A model generated the notes under the pieces. The model saw nothing but the letters and a program-made list of their open reading frames with translations, did not search any database and had not been told where the DNA came from. A DNA stretch of 64,000 nucleotides from NCBI GenBank assembly GCA_009782565.1, contig WRIU01000001.1:62001-126000 (forward strand), read 5' to 3'. This DNA comes from Betaproteobacteria bacterium. GTDB taxonomy: Bacteria; Pseudomonadota; Gammaproteobacteria; Burkholderiales; Rhodocyclaceae. The translations under genes and the position numbers were made by a program. Positions 1 through 7,882 of this stretch are shown here, in pieces; within the stretch, counting starts at the first letter, position 1, and every line of letters begins with the position of its first letter.

Positions 1-520
1 CCAGCGCCAATGCCTTGGTAGCGCCAATAATGCCGGCCTTGGCGGCGCTGTAATTGACCTGCCCACGGTTGCCAGCAACGCCTGAGACAGACGACAACGT
101 GACGATGCGGCCCGGGCGGCGCGTTTGCACCATCGGCATGATCAAGGGGTGAAGGACGTTGTAAAAGCTGTCGAGGTTGGTCTCGATCACCCGATCCCAC
201 TCGGTGGGCGACATGGCCGGAAAGGCATTATCAGCAGAGATGCCAGCGTTGCATACCACGCCGTAGTAGACGCCGTGCGTGGCGATGTCGGCCTCCAACG
301 CCTGCCGCGAGGCTTCGCGGTCAGCAATGTCGAACATCAGCAACCGGGCTTGTCGTCCCAGGGCTGCGATGGCATCGATGACGGTTTCGGCCTGGGCGCG
401 CTGGCTGCGGCAGTGGACGGCAACGTTGAACCCGTCCTGTGCCAGACGCAGGGCAATGGCGCGGCCAATGCCACGGCTGGCTCCGGTGACCAGGACGGTT
501 CTGGAAGAAGATGAGGGCAT
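1..520 (-). CDS. apeQ: 3-oxoacyl-ACP reductase (FabG/ApeQ-like), 3' end outside window
   Basis: Short-chain dehydrogenase expected to reduce the 3-keto group of the growing aryl polyene chain on its carrier protein, using NADPH. The protein starts MPSSSSRTVLVTGASRGIGRA, with the TGxxxGIG dinucleotide-binding loop near residues 12-18. Further on it shows the NAG motif, the catalytic Ser in VTLSSVSG and the YSAAK Tyr/Lys pair near the window edge. About 173 residues are visible of a usual 240-245. It lies 26 bp downstream of the dehydratase gene as the last visible gene of the APE operon. In E. coli the ketosynthase apeR follows, which would lie outside the window. The ape symbol rests on gene order. 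The SDR call is firm. Confidence 0.9.
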   Translation of the reverse strand, partial: MPSSSSRTVLVTGASRGIGRAIALRLAQDGFNVAVHCRSQRAQAETVIDAIAALGRQARLLMFDIADREASRQALEADIATHGVYYGVVCNAGISADNAFPAMSPTEWDRVIETNLDSFYNVLHPLIMPMVQTRRPGRIVTLSSVSGVAGNRGQVNYSAAKAGIIGATKALAL

Positions 521-546
521 GCCTGTTTACTAATCGATAAAAAATG

Positions 547-1029
547 TCATTCTAGCGCCGAAGCATTCCCGTCGGCGGACGCTGCCTGTTGCAGGTAAGC
601 GTCCAGATCATCGGGCTGAAACACCAGTAAAGAGGCTTCGGCAAGCAGCGTACCGGCGGCGTCATGCAGCATGCAGCGCATAGCAACTAAACCACCGTCG
701 ATGGATGCCTCTTCATTAGCGGTGATACGCAATACATCGCCGACACGGAACTGCGGTACATGGCTCTGATAATGGCGCGTACCGACCAAAAAACCGACTT
801 TGACCGGCAACTCCTTTGTCAGTGACCGCCATCCGGCCAGAACGCCGATGGTTTGCGCCATGTATTCGATGCCGACCCAGCCAGGGACGGCGGCGCCATC
901 GCAGAACGGGCTGTCGATCTGAAGGGCGGCTTCGCAGACGATGTGCGATTCGGCGGCTTCAACGATGCGGTCGAGCAACAGCATTGGTGGCCGATGCGGC
1001 AGATAATCGGCAATCGGGCGGTAAGTCAT
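547..1029 (-). CDS. apeP: ApeP-like 3-hydroxyacyl-ACP dehydratase (hotdog fold)
   Basis: A 160-residue hotdog-fold protein, expected to dehydrate 3-hydroxyacyl-ACP intermediates and so help create the conjugated double bonds of the aryl polyene. The N-terminal YLPHRPPMLLLDRIVE is characteristic of this FabZ-like family, followed by the AVPGWVGIEYMAQTIGV helix that packs against the sheet. It sits between the ketosynthase (gap 11 bp) and the ketoreductase (gap 26 bp), so synthase, dehydratase and reductase are adjacent as in the E. coli cluster. A second dehydratase domain is fused to the ligase gene at 7879-9576, so two dehydratases are encoded, as in E. coli (ApeI and ApeP). Start ATG at 1029. 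Confidence 0.85.
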   Translation of the reverse strand: MTYRPIADYLPHRPPMLLLDRIVEAAESHIVCEAALQIDSPFCDGAAVPGWVGIEYMAQTIGVLAGWRSLTKELPVKVGFLVGTRHYQSHVPQFRVGDVLRITANEEASIDGGLVAMRCMLHDAAGTLLAEASLLVFQPDDLDAYLQQAASADGNASALE

Positions 1030-1040
1030 AGCATGAAATT

Positions 1041-2234
1041 TTAAGTTATTTTCAGCACCAGCGCGGTGTTGCTGCCGCCGAAAGCGAACGAGGTCGATAG
1101 CGCCGCCCGTACCGGCGCTTGCGCGTGCATGCGCGGCGCGACCAGCGACAAGATGGGATCGTCCTTATCCTGGATGCCGTCCCATAAATGCGGGGGCAAG
1201 CGATGGGTGTCGTCGGTCAGCGTCAGCCAGGTCAGCACTGCTTCCAGCACCCCGGCCGCGCCCAACGCGTGGCCAGTCATCGGTTTGGTGCTGCTGGCCG
1301 GGCAATGGGGGAAGAGCTGTGAAATGACGCGGCTTTCCATCGCATCGTTATGGTGCGTAGCCGTGCCGTGCAGATTGACGTAACCGATGTCGTCTGCCGA
1401 GCAATCGGCACGAGCCAGTGCTTCGACAATGGCGTTGGTTGCGCCGATACCGTTGGGATCGGGTGCTGAAATATGATAGCCATCGGACGTTTCGCCCCAA
1501 CCGGCCAGCGTGACCATGTGTTCGTCCCCAGGGGTTTGCCGACGCATCAAAAACAGCGCCGCCGCTTCGCCGATATTGATGCCGCAACGGTTGGCCGAAA
1601 ACGGCAGGCAGGGCGTTTCACTGACCGCTTCGAGTGAAGAGAACCCGGCGATGGTAAAACGGGTGAGCGTGTCGACGCCTCCGGCGATCACCAGATCGGC
1701 CAAACCAGAGCGCAGCAACCTGGCACCGCTGATCAGCGCCTTGGCGCTTGATGTGCATGCGGTCGAGACGCTGTAGACGGGGCCAGCGCAACCGAGATAC
1801 TCGGCGAGCGTCCGGGCAGGCGAGCCGGGCTCCTGCTGGCTGGAATGAAACCATTCGGGAAGATGCCCTGTCAGGTGGTGGTGACGGACAGCAGTTTCAC
1901 TTTCGGCGATGCCCGAAGTGCTGGTTCCAAGAATCACGGCGACACGGTGCGCCGGAATGTCGTGCGCCAACTCCCGGAATGCAGATTCGATCTGCGCGAA
2001 AGTCGCCAGCAACAAGGCATTGTTGCGCGACCTTTGAGGAAGCGGAAAAGAGTCGAGCGGCGGCAATGGCGTGTCGGCGTGGCCGAGCGTCAGAGTCCGC
2101 CCGGGACTATAGGCGTCGCTACGGCGCATGCCTGGGCTGTGTCCGGAGAACAACGCTTCGCGGACATTCTCCAGCCCGTCACCCAGCGCGCAAGAAACGG
2201 CTGGCGGTAGCAATACGATCGGGTCAGGGCACAT
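1041..2234 (-). CDS. apeO: ApeO-like 3-oxoacyl-ACP synthase (ketosynthase)
   Basis: Thiolase-fold condensing enzyme of 397 residues that extends the polyene chain from malonyl-ACP. The catalytic triad is present: Cys in VSTACTSSAK (about residue 160), His in NLHGTATHHND (about 289) and His in MTGHALGAAG (about 322). This is therefore the active partner. The short ApeC-like protein at 11499-12236 would be its non-catalytic, chain-length-factor-like partner. The ATG at 2234 overlaps the end of the upstream lipoprotein gene by 11 bp, implying translational coupling. An in-frame GTG at 2249 is an alternative start. KS identity is certain. The ape assignment comes from cluster order. Confidence 0.9.
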   Translation of the reverse strand: MCPDPIVLLPPAVSCALGDGLENVREALFSGHSPGMRRSDAYSPGRTLTLGHADTPLPPLDSFPLPQRSRNNALLLATFAQIESAFRELAHDIPAHRVAVILGTSTSGIAESETAVRHHHLTGHLPEWFHSSQQEPGSPARTLAEYLGCAGPVYSVSTACTSSAKALISGARLLRSGLADLVIAGGVDTLTRFTIAGFSSLEAVSETPCLPFSANRCGINIGEAAALFLMRRQTPGDEHMVTLAGWGETSDGYHISAPDPNGIGATNAIVEALARADCSADDIGYVNLHGTATHHNDAMESRVISQLFPHCPASSTKPMTGHALGAAGVLEAVLTWLTLTDDTHRLPPHLWDGIQDKDDPILSLVAPRMHAQAPVRAALSTSFAFGGSNTALVLKIT

Positions 2235-2802
2235 CGGTTTCCGCCTCACGGCTGTCGAGCGTCAGTTGATAGCGCAGCGCGTGGTTATCGAGGACGACAC
2301 GCCCCCGCCACGGCAAGCCTTCCGCATAGTGAATGGAAATGTTGAGCGCCTCGTCGAAATACACTTGCCGTAACTCCTTTTCTTTTTCATAAACCGCCCA
2401 GCCGGTCGGCAACGCAACGCGCAAGGCGTCGAGCGGCGCAACCGTCAGCAACAGGTCGTTCATGATACGCGTAGCGGACAGGCCGCTTGGCAACGGCTGC
2501 GTTTCGGTGATTTTATTGCCATCGTAATCGAAGCTGAACAGGCGCGCCCCGAACGCCATGCCGATCACTGTCACCGTGTCAGCATGAATATCGAGCACCA
2601 TCTCCAAGGTTTTCTGTTCGCCGCGCCAAATGATGGTTGACCGGTGTTCGACGGTGCGTGTCCCGAGCGTTTCCGGGGCTATTTTCAACAACGGCAGACC
2701 GCCAGAAAGCCAGAAAGAGGCACAGGCGGTCAGACTGAACGCTGCCAGCACAATCAGCACGGCATTACGCCAGTGCACGGGCGATTTTCTTTTCATGGAC
2801 AT
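2224..2802 (-). CDS. apeN: DUF3261 lipoprotein of the aryl polyene cluster
   Basis: A 192-residue predicted outer-membrane lipoprotein. After a basic N-terminus and hydrophobic stretch, a lipobox-like LTAC ends the signal peptide near residue 27. The rest is predicted soluble beta-rich sequence without a known catalytic motif. DUF3261 lipoproteins accompany LolA-like carriers and MMPL exporters in aryl polyene clusters, where they probably help seat the pigment lipid in the outer membrane (inference). The reading frame is open far upstream inside the exporter gene. The ATG at 2802, 23 bp after the exporter stop, is chosen because it begins the signal peptide. Confidence 0.8.
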   Translation of the reverse strand: MSMKRKSPVHWRNAVLIVLAAFSLTACASFWLSGGLPLLKIAPETLGTRTVEHRSTIIWRGEQKTLEMVLDIHADTVTVIGMAFGARLFSFDYDGNKITETQPLPSGLSATRIMNDLLLTVAPLDALRVALPTGWAVYEKEKELRQVYFDEALNISIHYAEGLPWRGRVVLDNHALRYQLTLDSREAETDVP

Positions 2803-2825
2803 AGGTGACGCATTGTAGCAGCGGC

Positions 2826-5177
2826 TCAAACACTGCCAGATGGTTCTGACAGCCTGAACACCGGCGTAGCCAACCAAGCCAAACCGATCCCAAGTACGGT
2901 GGTCAAGCCAATCGTCTTGAGTGCCGGGGTGCTGCTTACGGCCAACAGGCCGAACGACAGCAAGGTTAGCGACGCGGCGACGCAGATGGCGAGAAAGGCG
3001 CGGGCGTCGCTCTTTTGCGCGACCAGGAACAGGCCGTAGTCGATGCCCATGCCGAATACCAGCAGGAGCGTCAGTACGTTGAGCAGTTGCAGCGGAATGC
3101 CAGCGTAGCCCATGATCGCCAGCGTTCCCAGCGTTGCCAGCAGCGAGGGCATGATGACCCGCCACGTCTGGCGGCGGAAGAACGCCAGCAGCGCCAGCGG
3201 AACCAGCGCGTAGGCAGCAATCAGCACTGAGGAGAGCAAGGTTCGGTAGCGGCCCATCAATGACGAGACCTCGGCGGTTTTGTCGACCCATTGGGTGTGC
3301 TCGTCGTTGAACGTCGCCAGTTGGTGCGCGGTGTCGGCATCGTGCAGCCCTTTGAGCAGGACGATGCTCGAATAGCGGCCATCTTGCACGTTGCGCCCCT
3401 GCCATAGATAGCGCAATGACGCTGTGGCGGGTTGTGCCAGCCATTCGTCTGCAGTCAGTGGCGCGGCGCGCGGGATGGCAATCCAATCATTGGGGAGTTC
3501 CAGTTCCTTCGCCAGCGCGGCGCGCGCCTCAGTCAGTGTTTGCTGCGCCTGTTGCGCGGCTTGTTGCCGCTGCTGCGACGGTAGCCAGCGGCTGATCGCG
3601 TCATAGCCGGTGAGTTTGCCGGTAGCGAATAATGGTGCCAGTTTTGCCAACAACGCTTCTTCGTGCTGTAGCACTTCTTCAGAGGTCGCGCCGGTAATCA
3701 GAAAAAGCTGCGCCGGGCTGGGCAGTTGAAGCGCCTTGGAGACATCGAGATGTTCACGCAGCAGTTCCGGGTTGCTGTTGACGAGGCTGCGTATATCGTC
3801 GTTTGTTTTCAGTTGCGCGATGCCCGTGCCGATGGCAATAAAGGTCAGCGCGGCAATGAGCCATTGTGCGGGAGCCGCGCGCCAGCGCGGCCAGTGCTGC
3901 AACGCCTGCATCAGCCGTTTGGCGAGCGGCGTAACCGGCAATGAGGAAGGCAGCAAATAGGGATACCAGAGCATGATCGTCAGCCAAGCGCCAGCGATGC
4001 CGCTAACAGCGAAGCAAGCCATTTGCCGCATGCCTGGAAATGGCATCAACAGCAAACCGAGATAGGCCAGCGCGGGCGCAATCAGCACCAGGGCCAATGG
4101 CGACAGCAGGCGGCAGAAACGAGGCCAGCGCCCCGGCGCTCCAGAATCGTCCAGATGTTGCGCCAGCACCAGGACGCCGTAGTCGACGGCAACCCCGATC
4201 AGGCTGGCGCCGAACACCAAGGTCAACGCATGGAGACGGTCGAATAGTAGCCAGGTCAAGGACAGCGCCACCAGCGCGCCTGCGGAAATGGATAGCAGGA
4301 TCAAACGCAATGCTGTGAAATTGCGAAATACGGCCCACGCTAGCAATACGCAGCACAACAAGGAACCGCTGCCGATCAGCGACATTTCAAACTGCGCTTG
4401 TTGCGCCGCTGCCGTAGCGTGCAGGACAACGCCCGCCCGCAGCAGTTGCACGTCGGGGAAGTGTTGCGCCAGATCGTTTTGGACGGTTGCCAGATCGGCA
4501 GCAAGGCGCGCCTGAAGATCGGACGAAAACGCACTTTGTGTCAGTTGATAAAGCAGAACCGCGTAGTGGCGGCCTTCCGCTTGCACCATCAGCGTGTCGC
4601 CATAGGGGCGCGCTGGGCTGGCCGCGCCTAGTTGCAGCATCCAGTTGCCGAAGAAGCCGAAAGGGTCGTCGCGCCAGTTGAGCGTACTGCCCGCGAACAA
4701 CTGATAAGCGAGCGCCAGGGCGCGTTGCGCTTGCGCCGGAGGTTCGGAGTCGGCGATCCAGCGCATGTCCTGGTCGGTGACGAGGCCGGTACGGTGAGGA
4801 AAATAAAGGTCGCGCATGGCTTCGATTTGCGCTTGCGGCGCTTGAGGCACGAGCGGTGCGTCGCGCAGGTTTTCACGAACCTGATGGGCGGCGCGCTGTG
4901 CCATGTCGGCGTCCGGTGCGTCCAGCAACAGCACCAATTCCCGCTCACCGTGCTGTGTCAGGGTTTTCAGCGCGGCTTCGGCATGCGGGTTGCGTTCATC
5001 GACGGGAAGCAGCGCCAGCAGGTCGGTGTCGATCTGGCCGCGCCAGGGCAGGGTGTGCGCGAGAAGCGCGACAGCCAATAACGCCAGAACGCCCAGCCAT
5101 CCCCAAGCCAGCGCGCGATGACGGCGGGCGAAACGGGAATCGTCTGTCGGCGTCTTACTCGAATTGGGCGCGTTCAT
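2826..5177 (-). CDS. apeM: RND/MMPL-family exporter of the aryl polyene cluster
   Basis: A 783-residue inner-membrane transporter with two halves. Each half has one N-proximal transmembrane helix, a large periplasmic domain and a five- or six-helix bundle, typical of the MMPL branch of RND transporters. The helix near residues 25-45 (LGVLALLAVALLAHTL) is followed by the conserved IDTDLLALLP. The bundles contain GVAVDYGVLVLAQH and GMGIDYGLFLVAQK, the paired GxxxDY motifs of the proton relay. It is expected to move the APE lipid out of the inner membrane toward the LolA-like carrier, whose gene it overlaps by 23 bp. Substrate is inferred from context. Confidence 0.88.
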   Translation of the reverse strand: MNAPNSSKTPTDDSRFARRHRALAWGWLGVLALLAVALLAHTLPWRGQIDTDLLALLPVDERNPHAEAALKTLTQHGERELVLLLDAPDADMAQRAAHQVRENLRDAPLVPQAPQAQIEAMRDLYFPHRTGLVTDQDMRWIADSEPPAQAQRALALAYQLFAGSTLNWRDDPFGFFGNWMLQLGAASPARPYGDTLMVQAEGRHYAVLLYQLTQSAFSSDLQARLAADLATVQNDLAQHFPDVQLLRAGVVLHATAAAQQAQFEMSLIGSGSLLCCVLLAWAVFRNFTALRLILLSISAGALVALSLTWLLFDRLHALTLVFGASLIGVAVDYGVLVLAQHLDDSGAPGRWPRFCRLLSPLALVLIAPALAYLGLLLMPFPGMRQMACFAVSGIAGAWLTIMLWYPYLLPSSLPVTPLAKRLMQALQHWPRWRAAPAQWLIAALTFIAIGTGIAQLKTNDDIRSLVNSNPELLREHLDVSKALQLPSPAQLFLITGATSEEVLQHEEALLAKLAPLFATGKLTGYDAISRWLPSQQRQQAAQQAQQTLTEARAALAKELELPNDWIAIPRAAPLTADEWLAQPATASLRYLWQGRNVQDGRYSSIVLLKGLHDADTAHQLATFNDEHTQWVDKTAEVSSLMGRYRTLLSSVLIAAYALVPLALLAFFRRQTWRVIMPSLLATLGTLAIMGYAGIPLQLLNVLTLLLVFGMGIDYGLFLVAQKSDARAFLAICVAASLTLLSFGLLAVSSTPALKTIGLTTVLGIGLAWLATPVFRLSEPSGSV

Positions 5178-5784
5178 CAGCGGTCAACGCGGCAGCAGTG
5201 GCGACGTTGGAAAAGGCGATGCGGGTGACATCCCCTGCGGCGCTGGCGAGCGTGACCTGACGGACGACGTTGTCGCCCTCCAGCGACAGCGAACCGATGA
5301 CGGCCCGCAGGCCGGCTTCGCGCGGCGTGAAAGACAGTTGCCAAGCGTCGCCCTTGATCTGGCCGCTGTAGTCGAAATATTCGGCCAGCGCCGATATGTC
5401 ACCGGCGAACAGTGAAAACAGGACGCGGCTGATGGCATTGACGGCGGGTTCCCGGTCGGCGCGCAAGGTCATCAGTACGCGGTCACCGTCCTTTTGCAGG
5501 ATTTCGCCTTGGGTGATTCTCGTTGTTTGTGGGAAAGGCGTCAGCGTGCGCCACAGCACGCCCTGCGTTTTCTCGACGGTAAATACGCCATTGGCGAGCA
5601 GCGGTTTTTTGATGCCCGCTAGTTGCCGGGTCTGGGTGAAATCGCCGCGAATCACCGTGTCGATGGACAGCCGGGATTGAATCGCGTTCAGCAGGGCCGG
5701 ATCGGCGGCTTGTGCCGGAACGGCAAACCAGCACAAGCCAAACCATGCCAGCAACGCAAATGCTTGTTTCATCGAGTTTTTCAT
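5155..5784 (-). CDS. apeL: LolA-like outer-membrane lipoprotein carrier protein
   Basis: A 209-residue periplasmic protein with a cleavable signal peptide (cut likely after VPAQA near residue 26). The following region, from DTVIRGDFTQTRQL to LLANGVFTVEKTQGVLWRT, matches the start of the LolA/LolB-type half-barrel that binds acyl chains. It differs from housekeeping LolA by its location between a thioesterase and an MMPL exporter. It probably carries the aryl polyene lipid across the periplasm. The start overlaps the thioesterase stop by 4 bp (ATGA type). Confidence 0.85.
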   Translation of the reverse strand: MKNSMKQAFALLAWFGLCWFAVPAQAADPALLNAIQSRLSIDTVIRGDFTQTRQLAGIKKPLLANGVFTVEKTQGVLWRTLTPFPQTTRITQGEILQKDGDRVLMTLRADREPAVNAISRVLFSLFAGDISALAEYFDYSGQIKGDAWQLSFTPREAGLRAVIGSLSLEGDNVVRQVTLASAAGDVTRIAFSNVATAAALTADERAQFE

Positions 5785-6191
5785 GAATGAGGTCTTAATT
5801 TCTCAAATAACACACTAGGGCTGACGAAGCACATCTCACGGGTTTGCATGTTGACAGCGACCTGCACAGTATGGCCGTGCGTCAGCCGTTTCTGGGTTTC
5901 CGCGTCGCGTATTTCGTAGGCGACTTTCAGCCGGTTTTCCCATTCGACGAGGCGGGCGTCGAAATGAAGGCGCTGCTGGTACATCAACGGTTGCGCGTAG
6001 CGGATGAACAGCTCGATCACCGGCCAGGCGTAACCGGAATCGCGCATCTGCGGAATATCGTAATCAATACGCTGCAAAAGCGCGGTACGCGCCAGCTCGA
6101 AATAACGAACATAGTGTCCGTGCCAGCATATTTCCATCGGATCGAGATCGTGAAAGGGCACGATCCAGTCAACACGGGCGGTCAGCGACAT
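5781..6191 (-). CDS. apeK: Acyl-CoA/ACP thioesterase, 4HBT hotdog family
   Basis: A 136-residue hotdog thioesterase. The HDLDPMEICWHGHYVRYFE segment near residues 14-32 carries the Asp and HGxYxRYFE signature of the 4-hydroxybenzoyl-CoA thioesterase family. In aryl polyene clusters it is thought to release or edit acyl intermediates. It abuts the acyltransferase gene directly (stop at 6192, start at 6191) and overlaps the LolA gene by 4 bp, so the cluster is tightly coupled here. Confidence 0.85.
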   Translation of the reverse strand: MSLTARVDWIVPFHDLDPMEICWHGHYVRYFELARTALLQRIDYDIPQMRDSGYAWPVIELFIRYAQPLMYQQRLHFDARLVEWENRLKVAYEIRDAETQKRLTHGHTVQVAVNMQTREMCFVSPSVLFEKLRPHS

Positions 6192-7145
6192 CTATCGGGT
6201 CTCCTCGATTTTGGCGGCGGCTTTGGAAAATTCGGGCGGCGTCCAGAACGGGTAAAAGTTGGACCATTGGAAAGGGGCTTTCAGGCACTCCGTTTCCAGT
6301 AATTCGGCAAAAGCGGCGGCGTGGGGAACGACAGCCGTTTCCCTGCCGCGACGCGGCAGGGAGATTGATTCGGCAATCTGGCGCAACGTAATGGCGAAAC
6401 CATCGGGGCGGCGGATGCCGAAAACGGAGAGTAATGGGCATTGCAGCATCGCGGCGAGAACGTAAGGGCTGATCGGAAAATTGGCGTCAGACCCCAAAAA
6501 CGGAATTCGCACTGTGGCCGTGGCGCTGCCCACCGGCACCCGGTCGCCGGTGATGACGATGAAGCCTCCGGCATCGATCCGCTGCGCCAGCGCAATAGCG
6601 GTGTCGATGCCGACATCGGCTACCTGCATCAAATCGACACCGTAGTCGGGGTCGAGTTCTTTCATCATCCGGGTGAAATGGGCTGCGTGTTTCGTGTGCA
6701 CGAGAACTGTCAGGTGCACGCCGGTATGGCGTTCCGACAACTTGCGGCAAAATTCGATGTTACCGAAGTGCGCGGTGATGAAAAGGGCTCCGCGCTTTTG
6801 TTCGAGCAGAGGGGCGACGCATTCGAAACCGTCGACCCGATAATCTGTCAACGAATTGGAAGCGCCTACGGTCAGTAGCTTGTCGAGCAGGATTTCGGAA
6901 TACGCCAGAAAATGCCGGAAGACGTTGCGCGATACCGGTGTAGGTGTTGCGCCGTCGCTAAAGTCACGCAACCGTTGCAGATATTCGCGCGACGCTTCGC
7001 GGGCGATGCGCCTTCGCGCGTAAAACCACAGCAGGACGAAGAACAGCAAAAAACGGAATGGCCAGCGCCCACAGACGCGGTAGACGCGCAGCATGAAACG
7101 CATGCCCGCCAGGCTTCCCGCTTCCTGCATTTGCGCCCAATGCAT
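6192..7145 (-). CDS. LPLAT/HtrB-type lipid acyltransferase of the APE cluster
   Basis: A 317-residue membrane-anchored acyltransferase of the lipid A (LpxL/HtrB) type. A hydrophobic helix at residues 27-43 is followed by ITAHFGNIEFCRK, the HxxxxE acyltransferase box, and by ITGDRVPVG. It probably joins the polyene acyl chain to the lipid anchor. In E. coli this function is fused to a glycosyltransferase in ApeJ. Here the two are separate genes sharing TGATG, one base of overlap. The open frame extends upstream to 7250 inside the glycosyltransferase gene. The ATG at 7145 is preferred for that overlap. Confidence 0.85.
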   Translation of the reverse strand: MHWAQMQEAGSLAGMRFMLRVYRVCGRWPFRFLLFFVLLWFYARRRIAREASREYLQRLRDFSDGATPTPVSRNVFRHFLAYSEILLDKLLTVGASNSLTDYRVDGFECVAPLLEQKRGALFITAHFGNIEFCRKLSERHTGVHLTVLVHTKHAAHFTRMMKELDPDYGVDLMQVADVGIDTAIALAQRIDAGGFIVITGDRVPVGSATATVRIPFLGSDANFPISPYVLAAMLQCPLLSVFGIRRPDGFAITLRQIAESISLPRRGRETAVVPHAAAFAELLETECLKAPFQWSNFYPFWTPPEFSKAAAKIEETR

Positions 7146-7882
7146 CAGTTCGACCCCGAAAAATGGCGGCCAATCAGTCTCGGCAGACGTCGCAGCATGC
7201 CGAAAAACAAACGGGCGTGCATCCAACTGATGCGTACGTTGTCGCGCCACAGCAGAAAATGCGACACACCGTCCGGCGGATAGCTCACCGAAACAGGCAG
7301 GTTGCGAATCGGTGCTCCGGCCCAGTCCAACCTCACCAGAATTTCAGTATCAAATTCCATCCGGCTCTGTCGCGGCATTGCGTCGAGAACAGGCTGCGTG
7401 GCGGCAAGCGGATAAATTCTCAGCCCGCACATCGAATCACGGATATTGCGCGACAAGGTGTTGATCCATACCCAGACGTGCGTCGCATAGCGACTGAACA
7501 GGCGGGAAGCCGGAACGCTGGCATCGTAGCGCGGAAAACCCACGATAACAGCCTGCGGCGCATCGTGCATCGCGTCGAGAAACATAGGCAGCGCCGCGAC
7601 ATCATGCTGGCCGTCGGCATCCAGTTGCAATGCGTGGCTGTACCCTCTCACATACGCTTCACACAAACCGGCGATGACTGCGCTGCCCTTGCCGCCGTTG
7701 CGCGGCAGCCGCAGCAATGACGTTTCTGGTGTTTCAGCCAGCGCATCGAGCACTGCCGCGCATTCGGCGCTGGAACCGTCGTCGACCAGAATCACCGGCA
7801 ATGCCAGGCTGTGTAATGCCTGTACCACTGCGCCGACCGTGGCAGCATGGTTGTACACCGGAACGATTGCAACAGGATTCAT
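7145..7882 (-). CDS. Family 2 glycosyltransferase of the APE cluster
   Basis: A 245-residue GT-A fold glycosyltransferase of the dolichol-phosphate mannosyltransferase-like group. It begins MNPVAIVPVYNHAATVGAVV. The nucleotide-binding DDGSS, GKGSAV and metal-binding LDADGQHD motifs follow in the first 110 residues. The C-terminal half has the RIRDSMCGLRIYP-type loop and ends in an amphipathic stretch. It likely adds a sugar to the lipid anchor of the aryl polyene. The ATG at 7882 overlaps the ligase stop by 4 bp (ATGA). A longer frame to 7948 lies inside the ligase gene and was rejected. Confidence 0.88.
   Translation of the reverse strand: MNPVAIVPVYNHAATVGAVVQALHSLALPVILVDDGSSAECAAVLDALAETPETSLLRLPRNGGKGSAVIAGLCEAYVRGYSHALQLDADGQHDVAALPMFLDAMHDAPQAVIVGFPRYDASVPASRLFSRYATHVWVWINTLSRNIRDSMCGLRIYPLAATQPVLDAMPRQSRMEFDTEILVRLDWAGAPIRNLPVSVSYPPDGVSHFLLWRDNVRISWMHARLFFGMLRRLPRLIGRHFSGSN

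Noticed and set aside
125..533. Plus-strand frames opposite the ketoreductase gene
   Set aside because: Shadow frames in GC-rich DNA. The minus-strand frame has full SDR motifs.
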